A stretch of DNA of 64,000 bases from Gremmenia infestans (lineage: Eukaryota; Ascomycota; Leotiomycetes; Helotiales; Hamatocanthoscyphaceae): contig JAFEVB010000023.1 in the NCBI GenBank assembly GCA_032629725.1, positions 496,001-560,000 on the forward strand. Reading direction: 5' to 3'. Below, piece by piece: positions 1 through 11,552 of this stretch. The translations under genes and the position numbers were made by a program. The notes beneath the pieces were generated by a model, which saw only the letters and a list, made by a program, of their open reading frames with translations, did no database searches and was not told where the DNA came from. Within the stretch, counting starts at the first letter, position 1, and the number at the start of each line of letters is the position of its first letter.

Positions 1-3000
1 CAACTAGGTTGAGTCCCATCTGCCGAGTAAGACGTGCACTCCAGTCTTTTACCCGCTCGCGGACAAGAGCTTTCATGGGAGCAATATAAACGACTTTGGA
101 CCCCGGCTTCTCTCTGAAAGCCCACCACATTGCCAATTCACACGCAATCGTCTTCCCGGATCCTGTTGGTGAGCCCAAGAGAACGTTGGCAGGTGTATGG
201 TACAAGCAATGAAAGAGTTGCGTCTGCATGGGATTGAAGAATTGGAATCTCTGGCTGTAGATGTCTTCCAGGGCAGGATTCTTTAGGGCACTGACAGGTA
301 GCGGTTGGAGGTTGAGGAGATCTGTGTAGACACTCTCTGTATCTGGTCTGATCAGGTGCTGGAAGGAAATAGCGTGAACAGTCTCCGCCCCAAGCCAACG
401 ATCAGAGACTGCTCTCACGTAAATCTGAGTAGGTAGCGGATCGGAGAGCGGGATCGTAAAGTTGAGTTCGTGGTCATCATAAAGCTTTCTCCGATTGAGT
501 ATGAAGAATTCGTGGTGGTAAATCTCAGATGTCTCTGAATTCTCAACCCAGATCCAGTAACTCTCGGATGTTCCATGGTGACGATCGTTCCACCGAAAGT
601 CTGGTGTCAGATATAGACGAATTCGAAGCACGTCTCTGTTAAGTGGGGCAATCTCGGATTCGACACTGATAGTTGGGAAGTTGTCAAGAATTTTAGATAC
701 AATCTTCCCCGCTCCATGGTTATGGACCATTGAGCCGATTTCAGCTGCGTCCATATCTCTCAATGTCTCAATCGAGACTGCATCCTTCGAGTCCAATTGA
801 TTCAGAACCGACTTTGGGAGTTCAAATTGGTGCAGGGGGTGCTGGAAAGGCCAAAGTCTCTTCTCGATCGATTTGCAAAGAGAAAGTAAGACGAGGCACT
901 GATGTCCCCATCGCCGATTCAAGGCAATCATGAATAGTGCTCTGCATATTCTGGCAGATTGTTGAGCAATGTAATTCGAGTCGTTTGCTAGGGCAAAATC
1001 CTCCAGGTTAGCCCGGGAAATGTAGGATTGAAGGAGGATATTCGTCTTGGCTTGTGGCGTATCGTTGCCTTCCGAGACGTCACAGGGTGATGCTTCCTCT
1101 CTCAATTTCGTGAGTTCCTTCGATTCGTTATCTCTTGATTGGATGTTGTCAAATTCTCCACTCATTGCAATCATTTTGAGAACGTCTGCTTCAGTAGCTT
1201 GAGGTTTCATCATGGTGTTGAAGATTTGAACACTCGTGTGTAAGACGTAGAATTGACTTGCGATACGACCAACATCTTTACTTCGAAGTTCTTCAGTAGT
1301 GTCATTGAAGATGATCCTGTACATTTCCAAGATTAGCATTGCTTAGCCGTGTTTCACGAGTTACAAGATCTTATGAGTGAACGATCTCGAAGCAATAGTC
1401 TTTTTTTTCTTCAGAGAACTTACATTTGGCTTTGCTGGAGGGTTCTGGCTGCCTGAATGACAAGCTGTCGTCGGCGCTGGACAAGGGTTGGGTCATCTCG
1501 CTGTTCTGCCCAGTCGATACCGTATGTCAGAGGATTCCGTTGCATCCGAACAAAAAGGTAAGAGTAGCCAAGCCACTGCACTGCTTCTGGAACAGAAGTC
1601 ACTGTTCCCAATGCGATTTCCGCATTTAGATTGTCAACAAGGTGCTTTGAAAATCGAGACTCGATTGGCACCTGAGCGGTGACGGCTTGAAGGTAATGCG
1701 CGAGTTTGTCTTGTGTAGTACAGATCATACCAATACCAGTGTCTTCGAACTGAGGTCTACCAGCACGACCGAAGATCTGAAGAACGTCCAAAATTCCGAG
1801 ATCGATAAATTTACCCTCCTGTGCACTGTAAACTTGAGTACCTTTGATTATGACTGCTGCAGCGGGTAAATTGACACCCCAAGCTAGGGTTGCTGTACAG
1901 CAGAGGACTTTTAGTACTCCATTTCCAAACAGCTTCTCTATCAGATTCCTATCTGAACGAGCCATACCAGCGTGATGAATTCCCATTCCTTTGGGAAGAA
2001 GATCACGAAGTTCTTTACCGCGCGATTTGGACATTTCTCTCGCCGCGTTTTCGTACTGCGGGTGGTTCGTTGGATCAAAAAGGTCTACGCAAACATCGTC
2101 AATGGCTTTTTCGTAAAGCATCTTCGCTGTATTGTGGGTATCTTTTCTCGAGTGCACAAACACCATAATCTGATGGCCTTGCTCGAGCATCTCTCTGACC
2201 TTTTCAAATGCAGTGGTATCGATGTTATCCCTGGAAGTTCTGGTGCCAGCTTTGCCCTTGACTCCAATAAAATGTTGCTCCAGGGGAACTGGTCTGAAAC
2301 TTGCGTCGAAGTAAAATAGACCGGCATATCTGTTGACCTTGAGGAAATCTGCAACATCTATATAATTCGGCAGCGTGGCAGAAAGCCCAACAATTCGAAT
2401 CAACGACTGGGTCGATTCGACTTGTCTTTCTGTTCGCGCAACCAATGACTCGAGGACAGCGCCACGATCGTCATGAAGCATATGTACTTCATCAATGATC
2501 AACAATCGAACTTTCTGCACAAGCTCCGTATCTCCAGTTCCTTTTCGGGTAACGACATCCCATTTTTCAGGGGTAGTAACAATGATCTGGGTCTGGACGA
2601 TCTCCTTTTTGGTGAGATGCATGTCCCCAGTGAGTTCTCGTACCTGAATCCCAAGCCAAGCAAGGCGGCTGCCAAGCTTCTGCGTGATTTCAGCTGCAAG
2701 AGCCTTCATTGGCGCAATGTAGACGATCTTAAAGTCTTCAGTGTTTACCACGAAGTCGGAAGCTTCGGGTTCTTCTGCGGGATTTGGAGTAATATTTTGG
2801 CCGATTGCATGAAGAACCGTGAGCATTGCTGCGTCGGTTTTACCCTGATTGCGTTAGAAGATCCCCCAAGTAGTCATTTTGGTTGACTTACAGCACCAGT
2901 TGGAGCACAAATGAGCATATTTTCACTGGTTCGATATGCTACGGGGTAGACTAGACTTTGCATACGATTCAGAGTCTGATACCCTCTGAAAGTCCTCCGA

Positions 3001-3883
3001 CAAAGACCATCCATCTCCGAGATTTGGACGAGTTTACGCCCCACTCCGAGAGTCCCAACCTTCCCGGCTGGAATCGCGTACTCTTCATATCTCTATACAT
3101 ATTTAGTGAGCTGCTAATTTACACCTCACGAAGTCTCTAAAATGACCAAGGAAGTAAATTACATACCTCGTGCTCCGTTCTCTCGGTGCCAATAGGCACG
3201 GCATACTTCTGCCCACGAGAATCAAGAATGTTGCCAGCGGAGTGAGTCTTGTAAACATGTGGATATTGAGGTCCATCTCGATTCAAACTTGGACCCAAAG
3301 TAGCATGCTTATGCTCATAATCCCTCTGCCTCAAAGCTTCCTCGCGTTCTCGCTTCGTCTGAAGCTTTGCAAAGAGCCCATCAGTTTGCTTTGATGAGAA
3401 TGGTGAAGGGGCGGTGATCTCCTTTCGATGTGAAATGAGCTCAATAATAAAATCAAAATCATCAAAGCCAATAATATCTGTGAGGGTTGACTGAAGTTCC
3501 TCTTCCACGCTGTCTGACGCTAAAAGTGCCATAATTTGCTCCTGGAGGTCTTCTCCGGAAAGACCCTCTTTTCTAGACGCAAACATCAAGCATTTGCTTT
3601 TCAGCCACTGTGGGCCATATCCAGCGGCCGTTGCATCTGGTATTTGGTCTTCGTTGAAGTCGCTGCTGTCGAAATCATCCTCGGCATCACTAATAAAATC
3701 CCAAACGTCATCGCCACTATTGCCAGATGTGAAATCTTCGTCTTCGTCGTAATCAATATCGGAGCCGTAAGGAAGCGAGGTAGAATTGGTAGGGGGCAAT
3801 TTGAGGTCTGCCAAAGCAGCTCTCATCTCTGCCAGCTGGATTTGCCATCGTGCCTCCGCGGAGTCCAACGCTGCGGGAGACAT
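1..3883 (-). CDS. SLH1: Ski2-like RNA helicase Slh1/ASCC3 family, 3' end outside window
   Basis: Probable ribosome-quality-control helicase (yeast Slh1/Rqt2, human ASCC3), which in that family splits collided ribosomes. Exons on the minus strand: 3883-3167, 3092-2892, 2844-1424 and 1316 to the window edge; the first two introns are phase 0 and the third splits an ATG codon. The first exon is an acidic N-terminal region. Exon 2 ends with motif I (ICAPTGA, continued as GKTDAA in exon 3). Exon 3 carries the first helicase cassette: APMKALA, TTPEKWD, a DEVH box (IIDEVHMLHDD), GLSATLPNY, and the C-terminal motifs GIHHAGM and FGRAGRPQ. Exon 4 reads through a Sec63-type region into the second cassette (GSPTGSGKT near 160, then APMKALVRERV), where the window ends. 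The tandem-cassette layout also fits Brr2, but the sequence before motif I and the modest N-terminus fit Slh1 better. The start is the ATG of MSPAALD. Confidence 0.85.
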
Positions 3884-4750
3884 GCTTGCCGTACCTTATT
3901 CTTCTCTAGCCAGACTTTGAGGATAGTATCCGAGTGATGAACTTTTATGAATACGGATTGTAGCCTCTCAATTTAATTTACTGATATGGGATGATGAGGA
4001 CATGGAATTTGAGGGTGACAGAAAGCGAAGCTTAGTGCGTGACGATGAGTCAGCACAACATATCACCAGTATGGGGAGAAATGCTTCTATACATTTGCTT
4101 GGATAGTTTTATTTGGTTTTGCCATAAGCCACACGTACATATAGTAATACGTTCTTACATGCTCTTGTGAATCCCACATTAGTCCCTGGCATAGTCTCAG
4201 ATGTGTAGTCACGTGGTCTATATTGGTGCAAAAAGTAACGCGTAAAGGAAGCAAAGGAAGCAAAAGACGCCAGGAAACACATCGATACATACCTAGTATG
4301 AGTTAGGATTCGATATGAAAAATCCAATTGAAGTTGAAGCGAAAAGCTTTTAAATTTAGAATGATCTAGAAATTGAACATAGTAGTCCTGCCTATTTATG
4401 TGGCAATGTTCAGATATACCCATATTCTGTGAGTCCATGCTGATATATACGCCTAGGTCCCAGCGGGAGTCTATGTCCTCGACTTCTCGGGTAAGTTGAT
4501 ACCTTAGGCCAAGTCTTATACCCTACCTAATATAGTATATAGCTACTTATATATAAAAAGACAGGTTCTGGAAAGATAGCGAATGCCGAGAAATTTATGA
4601 AAGAATTAAGAGGTATATATATAGAAATGCAGCTAAGAAAGTAGATAGTAATCCAGGTGCCCAATTTTCTTTTCGGTGGCCGGATTGTACACCACCTAGA
4701 AACCAGTAGTATGGTCATATACTGAGATAACAAAACTGGGATCCAAAACA
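3884..4750. other. Upstream region of the helicase gene, no gene seen
   Basis: This 0.87 kb stretch lies between the start of the helicase gene and the tRNA gene. Its proximal part should hold the helicase promoter. All reading frames are short and AT-rich; I see no coding signal or structured RNA in it. Confidence 0.5.
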
Positions 4751-4882
4751 TCCTTTGTGGCGCGTAAGTTCAACCGTTCAATAAAGAAAGATTTATAACT
4801 AATTGGTTATAGAATTGGCTAGCGCGTCCGACTGTTATAAACATCGATCGGGAGGTTCTAAGTTCAAGCCTTAGCAGAGGAG
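4751..4882 (+). tRNA. tRNA-Asn(GUU) with an anticodon-loop intron and a 49-nt GT-AG insertion in the D-arm
   Basis: A full cloverleaf can be drawn once two insertions are removed. Acceptor stem 4751-4757 pairs with 4875-4881 (one G-U pair); the discriminator G is 4882, as expected for Asn. The D stem is GCGC 4760-4763 with GCGC 4822-4825, and the D loop AATTGGCTA has A14, G18-G19 and A21. The anticodon stem is TCCGA 4827-4831 with TCGGG 4848-4852, with anticodon GTT at 4834-4836. The T arm is CTAAG-TTCAAGC-CTTAG at 4858-4874. Insertion one is 4764-4812 (49 nt): it begins GTAAGT, has a TAACTAAT branch-like site 10 nt before the end, and finishes TATAG, interrupting box A. Insertion two is about 9 nt (4838-4846) at the standard 37/38 intron position. 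Without them the tRNA is a perfect 74 nt. Functional tRNA versus recent pseudogene cannot be settled here, but every stem is intact. Confidence 0.8.
4764..4812 (+). other. Spliceosomal-type intron-like insertion inside the tRNA D-arm
   Basis: The 49-nt segment starts GTAAGT, contains CTAAT with the candidate branch A at 4802, and ends TATAG. Its length and signals match the protein-gene introns in this window (45-60 nt). Its boundaries are unambiguous: only removal of exactly this GT...AG segment restores the 4-bp D stem and the normal 9-nt D loop. It falls after tRNA position 13, which is not a known intron site in fungal nuclear tRNA genes. Confidence 0.75.
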
Positions 4883-4920
4883 CATAAATAGATGCATTAA
4901 AGACGGGTGTTGATCCCTGG

Positions 4921-4929
4921 TTTTTTTTT
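4921..4929 (+). terminator. Possible RNA polymerase III terminator (T-run)
   Basis: A run of about nine T residues lies some 40 nt after the tRNA 3' end, followed by a second T-run near 4934. It could end a Pol III transcript. The distance is longer than usual, so this is a weak inference. Confidence 0.35.
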
Positions 4930-5595
4930 GATATTTTTTATATAATTAATATAATCAAATTTGCAAGCTAGTGCCACACAACTCTAAGCGAAATATAGGA
5001 AGAGTGAGATTAGATGACCTATAAGCTTGAAGTAAAACCCTTATATTTTCATGTTAAAAATGCTATAAAAGTATGTCGGACTTATTATAGGTTTTTAAGT
5101 AACAAGAAGGTTCTTGTTTTCCATTGTTTGCTGGTAGGTATATTTTTTGCCCTGAAAATAAGGTTTGATACCTAAGCCGTTGTCTGTACTCAGCGGTCGC
5201 AAACACAATTTTTCGCATGCAAGAGAAAACATCGCTTCCTTTTCAAGTCCATTTCAAACGCCACTTCTTGTTACAGCTTAAGGTCTGGCTAATGATGCAT
5301 CCGGTATTCACTTGAACGACCTTCGAAGCTCAGCGAGGTACCAAAGCCTCTAGCTTAGTAGACTATTATTAAAATTTTAATCGAACCTCTCATATGCCTT
5401 CAGTAGCTAGTAACACTGCGGCGATCAGTAAATGAGTCGCTGCGCGCAGGCATATCATGCGATGGCCCTCCCGGAGTTTTTGATTATGATTATTCGAATT
5501 GTGACATATTGTCATGTATTTCCGTCTTATCTACAAAACACAACTTCTAATATGCTAAAGAACGCTATTCGTGGTATAAATTATCGGCATAGCTC
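4930..5595. other. Intergenic, no gene seen
   Basis: AT-rich DNA between the tRNA gene and the 3' end of the P450 gene. It has many stop codons in all frames and no repeat or RNA structure that I could recognise. Confidence 0.5.
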
Positions 5596-7236
5596 TTATG
5601 CTTTCGTTACCTTTCGTCGCTGAATTTTGATATTGATGTCAGATTGGCGTACAAACCACGAGTTCTGTACATGCCATTCCTTCTTTGGATCCACAAGACT
5701 CATCTAAAATCCTCATTAGTGGTACGTCTTGGAGATATAAAATTGCGTAACTTACATCATAAGTTAAGAACAAAGTAGTGATAGCTTTGTACACTTGTAT
5801 GAGCGCGATGTTCCTCCCAAGACAGATGCGATTGCCAGCACCGAAAGTGAGGTCAGTAGCCTTCATTCGCGAGAAACGAACTTGGAAGTCTTCTTCCGTC
5901 TCTCCTGATGCAACATCTCGCAGCCAGCGATCGGGGTTGAAAGATGCTGCATCTTCGCCAAAAACTTCCTTGTCTTGATGGATGACCCAGGGGTTAATTC
6001 CAACAATGGTCCCGGCTGGAATGAGTTTCCCATCGGAGAGTGCAAGTCCGCCCTGAGGTACAATACGCTCGAGGATGAGTCCGACGCCGGGACCAATGCG
6101 CGCACTCTCTCTGATAACTGCATCAGAATATGTCGAAGTAGTGGCTGCCGCATAGGGTACAGGTGTGGCAAGATTGGCGCTGTCAAGCTCTTCCTGAAGT
6201 CTCTTATGCACCTTTGGATTCTTCAAGACATAGTAAACCACTGATCGCAGAAGACTGGCCGTGGTGTCAGCACCGGCTATAATATTGACGAGGAGAGCGC
6301 TAATAAGATCATTGTCAGTTATGGCCTCCGGGTTCACTCTTTGTATGTCGAGGAAACCATCCAACATATCTGGTTGGCGTGAAGCGTTTGGTTCCGACTG
6401 CTTTCGCTCCATGACTTGCTGAGCACAAAACACGGCTGCTGGGTCGAAACTTGGGGGTCCTATAGGTCGAATTGGATTCTTAGCAAGCCAGTGATCGAGC
6501 GCCGGGATCTGGCCAATTGTCGCAAAGTAGTCAAGAGCTTGGTCGGCCGTGTGAAGTAGACCAGAGTGGTCTCTACCTTCGTCCATGAAGCCCATCGGCC
6601 TTCTGAAGGTCATTTGCCCAATCACGTCCCAGGAGAAGAAAAGCATCCACTCATCGATCTTGCACGCCTTGCCGGTGTCGACGAACCTCTCGTCAAGATG
6701 CTTGAAAAATGAGAGGATAGTAAGGTCGACAAGTGGCTCCTGGGATAACACAGCAGACATCTTGTAGAACTTCTGTATTGGGCGCAGGGCTGTGGAATGC
6801 CATTCATTGCTAAGGGTACTGAAGACATTTTTGATGATCTGGTTGCCGACTTTCGTATCGTTGACCGTATAAAAGTTGCTCTTTCAAGAGGTTAGTTTGC
6901 ATCAGCTAAAGAGACTGCTTAACATACCTTTAGATAGTCACCTCGTGTATTATAAATGACCCTCAGATATTTTGGATCGCTAATGCTGACTACATTAGGC
7001 CCCAGCCGTACAACGGTTCCATGCTTCTTATGGAGGAGCTGATGGGTGAGCTCCGGCCGTCCTCCGTATGTATCGAAGAAGCGCCAGAAATTGGTGAACT
7101 TGGCAAAAAAGGGACCAGGGATATTCTTGAGCGGGTTTGTGAAATATGTCCAGGATAATTGAATTATCACCAGCAACAAAAGACCACCCAGGCTTTGAAG
7201 AGCAATCAAAAGGAGCGACATTTCCCTCAGCAACAT
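5596..7236 (-). CDS. Cytochrome P450 monooxygenase, pisatin-demethylase-like
   Basis: A 513-residue microsomal P450 in three exons: 7236-6928, 6880-5756 and 5703-5596 (introns of 47 and 52 nt). An N-terminal membrane anchor spans about residues 8-30, followed by the hinge NIPGPFFAKF. The I-helix oxygen-binding motif AGADTT is at about 305-310, the K-helix ExxR is ESAR at about 360-363, and the heme loop FGAGNRICLG places the ligand Cys at about 456. The last exon supplies the usual C-terminal strand (MSLVDPKKEWHVQNSWFVRQ), typical of the CYP57/pisatin demethylase-like clan. The family oxidises small hydrophobic compounds such as phytoalexins; the substrate here is unknown. No other pathway enzyme flanks it, so it is a stand-alone P450. 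The start ATG (MLLREMS) could instead be the in-frame Met at residue 6. Confidence 0.88.
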
Positions 7237-10067
7237 AACAAGATTTAATCAAAACTAAAACTTCGTGAAAGTCCTGAGCAGATAGTAAAAGTACTAACGG
7301 GAGTTTGTTCTATGATTGCAATACGTTAGTCGTAATACCAGGGTATTAGGGTCTTCTACATTGACACTTCTAGCGCTGATCAAAGTGGCATGCTTCAGGG
7401 TTCAAAGGCCTTGGGGGGTGCGAGCGTAGATAGGGGGCTATCTCAGTACCTAATAATCATGGGGCGCATGGCATGAACCTCCTACAAGTGTGAATGGTGA
7501 ATCCTTTAGGGATTTCTAGTCCTTGGCTCGCGTGGGTACATGCTTCGCAAAATACTTCGTATTTGGCGAAGCATGTACCCAGCATCCACTACCTAAGCAA
7601 CAAATGATTCGCATGTAGGAGAGGTCGATCCGGTCTACCCCCCTTTTGATAGACCTAGTAAATCAGCCACCAACCATTAGTAAAGTTTAAGGAGTGACTA
7701 TTGAAGTTGTTTCCGGTCGCTTAAAAGTGAAAGTCATGCATGAAAACAATGCCTGCCGCCCCCGCACTCCACTTGGGTGAAAATCACTCACTTAAGCTCT
7801 AAAGCAGCTATATATCAAGAAGGGTTGCCAGAATACTATACCATAAAAGGGTAAGACGTGCTTTAGTAGGATAGGTCAAAGCAGATATATGCGCAAGTGT
7901 AAGCGCAGAACGTGCCGTGTGATTCGCCCCTATTGTCACCAAACCTGAATTTTTCTAATCTATAAAGTAAGTACTCTAGTATACGTAATATACTGTATTA
8001 CCTGAACCAATAGCTCTCTATATACATACGATCAATTATGTCTTTTCATATACTTCGTACTTCTTTTAATAGAGATTATAGATCTACTTAATGTCCACTG
8101 TTTACACTTCTCGGCCGGGGGACTAGGGGTTCGTCCCGCGGTAGGAACGCGGGATAGGAGAAAGGTCTAGTAGGGATTTTCATGCAGGGTATTGCCATAG
8201 CTACAAATAAGAGGGTAGTCAGCAGATGCAAATATTTATACGGTTAAGGTAATGAGCGATTAGAATATATAGGGTCTAGTAACCTACGATTAGGACAACT
8301 TCTGATTGGGCCAATTTGATGGCCGTCCGTGAGACAGACGCTCCCTACTTATAGATAAGGGGCCCTATACAGTAGGCCTATGAAAATCGTGAGATATGGT
8401 ACGCGCACGCAATACTTTGTTTGATTAGGGCCAGCGGGGATGCCGCTGTCCCATAATACTACTCCTAGTATATTAGTATCTAGATATTTTTCGTCTCTTA
8501 CGGAGTACGGCAAAAGGGAAAAGGGCTGGAACCCCAAGTTCAAGGGCTAAGCATCCTGGGTCTGAATTGCATGCATACTCGCTTAATTTAGCAAAGATCA
8601 TCTACAACCATGAAACCTAGGTAGTCAAGCTTGAATCGTATGAGTATAAGTATGCCGAGTATGCTACTGGTGCTCCAGCTGTAAGCGACATCTGCTGAGG
8701 AATCATAGAAGAAGACATTAAGAGATACCTACCCAGAATTTACTGTTCTACAAGCACTATGTCCTCAAAATACTACCGGTACTTTCATAAAGACATAGTA
8801 CGGACTGGGTGCCGCTGTCGCAATCGTTATCGCTATCGCCATTGCTGTCGTTTCTCCTCATCTTTCAACCCCATGTTACGGCACGGTTCTAACCGCTAGA
8901 CCCCTTTTCGTTACTATAGTAAAGAAAATGGAGAGTAAGCCATACAACCGAGGTCCAGCCGGGATGGAATTAGTGACCCGGAACCCGTATCCTCCTAACC
9001 GATTCGCCAATAATCGTTAGCCAGATCGAAGGCGAACTAGTCTGGCTACTCCGTAGATCCCTACGCGGTGATTCTTGCCCTAGAAAGTGGACATTAGATT
9101 CAGGTGGACATGGAGCGCTTTACCTCCGTAGAACTTGTAGTGAAGTTGAGTAGATGCTTTCACAATTACGCTATTACCCCTGATTATCTGTTACGTTTTA
9201 TTACGCGTTGCGCATTGTCTATCTAATAGTGGCACTCCTAGGGGAAGTATGGAGAAAACTGAGACTACCACTCTTTCACGCAGGTAGGAAGGAAGGATAT
9301 ATTTGATATGATATTCCACATTATTTAAAAAGCTTACTTCATATGTCTGGCTTTAAGCTAAAGTTAACGCAACTAGGATATTCGAAAGTCTATCTTTCTG
9401 TAATAATAATCAGCTGTAGGGAGTATTAAACTGAGTTCGAACAAAAAGAATATAATGGAATATAAAAGGTAAAGGTAGCTAACTTACTTCAACGCACAAT
9501 TATAGACATAGCTTCATAATCCTATGCCTTGAAACCAACTACGGATATGGATCCGGATGGAAATAAGTTTATAAGCTAAAGGTACTACTAGAGTATTACT
9601 CCGTACTATTTTGGTAGTGTCCTATTGTTACGGGGTATATCGTGGTATTGTCTCCGATGAATACCTTACCCCTACCCCTAAAAATAGGGCCTAGGGTGAA
9701 ACCCGTCGCCCGGCAGTGTGTTCCCGGGGATCATAAGTAATAGCTTCTTATTTCCTATGGCTTTGATGCGAGATTGAATTCCTCCACACTAAAAGACCTT
9801 TCCCACAATTTCGTTGCGGCTGGAAGCCTCATAACTGCTTCACTTTTCGATGATCTTTCCTCCTTTGTTTACGACAATCGTCCCGTCTCTGCTCGACTGC
9901 CATTGGTGTATCGGTAAAGTCTAGGCTCACTCCCGATTTTCGAAGACTGAACAGTCTAAGCTGCCGTATATGAGAATGCATTGTATCTGTTCAATTGTTC
10001 TAGATGCCCACTCATTCACTTCTTGTCGTACCTCGATTGAGGCTCAAGTTCTCAGCAAGTTCTCAGT
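7237..10067. other. 2.8 kb gene-free AT-rich region, possibly a decayed repeat
   Basis: No frame is open beyond about 60 codons, and TA-rich stretches with scattered stops dominate. It contains a strong hairpin at 7533-7581, a degenerate hexamer-like repeat near 8810-8850, and three copies of the TACGGAGTA motif (8499, 9047, 9597). The composition fits an old repeat degraded by C-to-T mutation such as RIP, but I cannot identify a parent element. Confidence 0.4.
7533..7581. repeat. 23-bp inverted repeat with a 3-nt loop
   Basis: The arms 7533-7555 and 7559-7581 are reverse complements with one mismatch, separated by TTC. The arms begin TGGGTACATGCTTCGC. Such a structure would form a strong hairpin as DNA or RNA. 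It lies in gene-free DNA upstream of the P450 gene. Confidence 0.85.
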
Positions 10068-11552
10068 ATGACAGACATTGGGGGATATGGCCACACTATT
10101 TTATCTGTGATGGTAAGCTACCATTTTCTTTCTTTTGCTTCCTTATTCTTCTGTGTTCCGACTCTCGGAGAAATTTTCGTCATTTTGTTGGATGTTGTTT
10201 GCTGGAAACGTTTTCTAATTCGTTGCAGTGGCTAGAAACTGCGGTTGCACTTCTCTTCGTCTGCTTGCGACTGTGGACGAGAATCAGAATTACACAGACT
10301 GCTGGCTGGGATGACTATCTCATTGTACTCAGTTGGGTAAGAAATGTTCCCTCCCCGATCCTGACAACACAATGACTGAGCTACCAATAGTTGATGTTGA
10401 TGCCGTACACCGTCGGATGCACAGTTGCTGTCACGCATGGTTTTGGAAGACATTCTACCGAGCTCACTGTAGACGGAATTATAGCAGCAACCAAAGCAGA
10501 GATTATTGGTCAAACGTAAGTTCCATACGATCATGAAAACGCTTTAGCTACTGCTAACAGAACCAAGTTTTTGCATTCTTGGTGTTGCGACCAGCAAAGC
10601 TTCAGCTGCAATCTTCCTCCTTCGAATTACTATTATCCAGTGGCATAAATTCGTCCTATTCTTTTTAATGTTTGCAGTTACTACAATTTGCATCCTAGCC
10701 GCTCTCTTTGATTTTATTCGTTGTGACCCAATTGCACATGTCTGGAATCCTACTCTTGATGCCAAATGCTGGGTTTCAACTGAAGGCTTTGCATCACTGT
10801 CCATAACCGCTGGAAGTAGGTATTGATATCTCTATCGAACTACCACACCTGCTGACTTATATAGGTATCTCTGCTGCAGCCGACCTCGTTCTCGCTGTAT
10901 TGCCTTGGTTCATTCTGTGGAATCTTCAAATGAAGCGTAAGGAGAAGCGTCTCATCGCTGCTTCCATGAGTCTTGGTTTATTGTAAGTTTATGGCATATC
11001 TTGAACGCCCGTCTCTAATGATGGATAGCGCTATGGTTTGTGGTATCATTCGAGCAATCTCACTTGAATCATTATCATCTCGATCTGATTACTCTTGTAG
11101 GTCGATTTTCCTAGTTGCTTAAAAATCCGCTAACCGACATAGATGATACGGTTGGGTTGATCCTCTGGTCTTCCACGGAGCTTATGGTCACTATTCTCAC
11201 CGCAACAATCCCTTGTCTTCGACCTTTATATAATGAGCTACGAGGTTTCTCTACACACTCATACAGCGACAACCCCAACCGCCTGCGTACGCGCAGCTAC
11301 CATCTCGACAATATCGGAGTAGACAGAGAGACCGACAGTAACCACAAGCTCAACCTGGAGCCGCATAACGATTATTCGAGGTCAACTGTTGTAGGGGGGA
11401 AACAAGACGATGAAAGTGACAAGAGCATATTGGCGCAGGGAGAAGGGACTATCATTCGTACGAACGTCATTTCCGTGCAAGTGGAGTATGACCAGGAATC
11501 GCAATGGCCAAATAAGAAGAAGAACTGGTCTGCACCCAATGAGGGTCATTAA
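10068..11552 (+). CDS. Fungal rhodopsin-domain (PTH11-type) seven-helix membrane protein
   Basis: Seven exons: 10068-10112, 10229-10336, 10391-10515, 10568-10815, 10865-10982, 11029-11096 and 11143-11552, which sum to exactly 374 codons (373 residues). The translation has the family landmarks: an N-terminal helix ending in LRLWTRIRI, then AGWDDYLIVLSW, the HGFGRH motif, a TSKASAAIFLLRI helix, DPIAHVWNPTLDAKC, the helix SISAADLVLAVLPWFILW followed by KRKEKR, and GLILWSSTELMVTILTATIPCLRPLY before a polar C-terminal tail. Members are plasma-membrane proteins with proposed sensory or receptor-like roles; no ligand can be inferred. In intron 3 the AG at 10560 sits right on the branch site (GCTAACAG), so the next AG at 10567 is used, which also preserves frame. 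The start is the ATG that gives a short N-terminus before helix 1. Confidence 0.82.

Noticed and set aside
2473..2886. Long plus-strand frame opposite the helicase gene
   Set aside because: It is a shadow of the helicase coding frame; it also crosses the clear intron at 2845-2891.
4751..4882. Idea that the D-arm insertion is a self-splicing or archaeal-type tRNA intron
   Set aside because: At 49 nt it is far too short for a group I or II intron, and I see no bulge-helix-bulge; GT-AG with a branch site is the simpler fit.
8870..8910. Minus-strand tRNA-like segment (TCTAGCGGTTAGAAC with a possible anticodon stem)
   Set aside because: The anticodon loop would have six bases and the T arm is absent; at most a very old tRNA-derived remnant.
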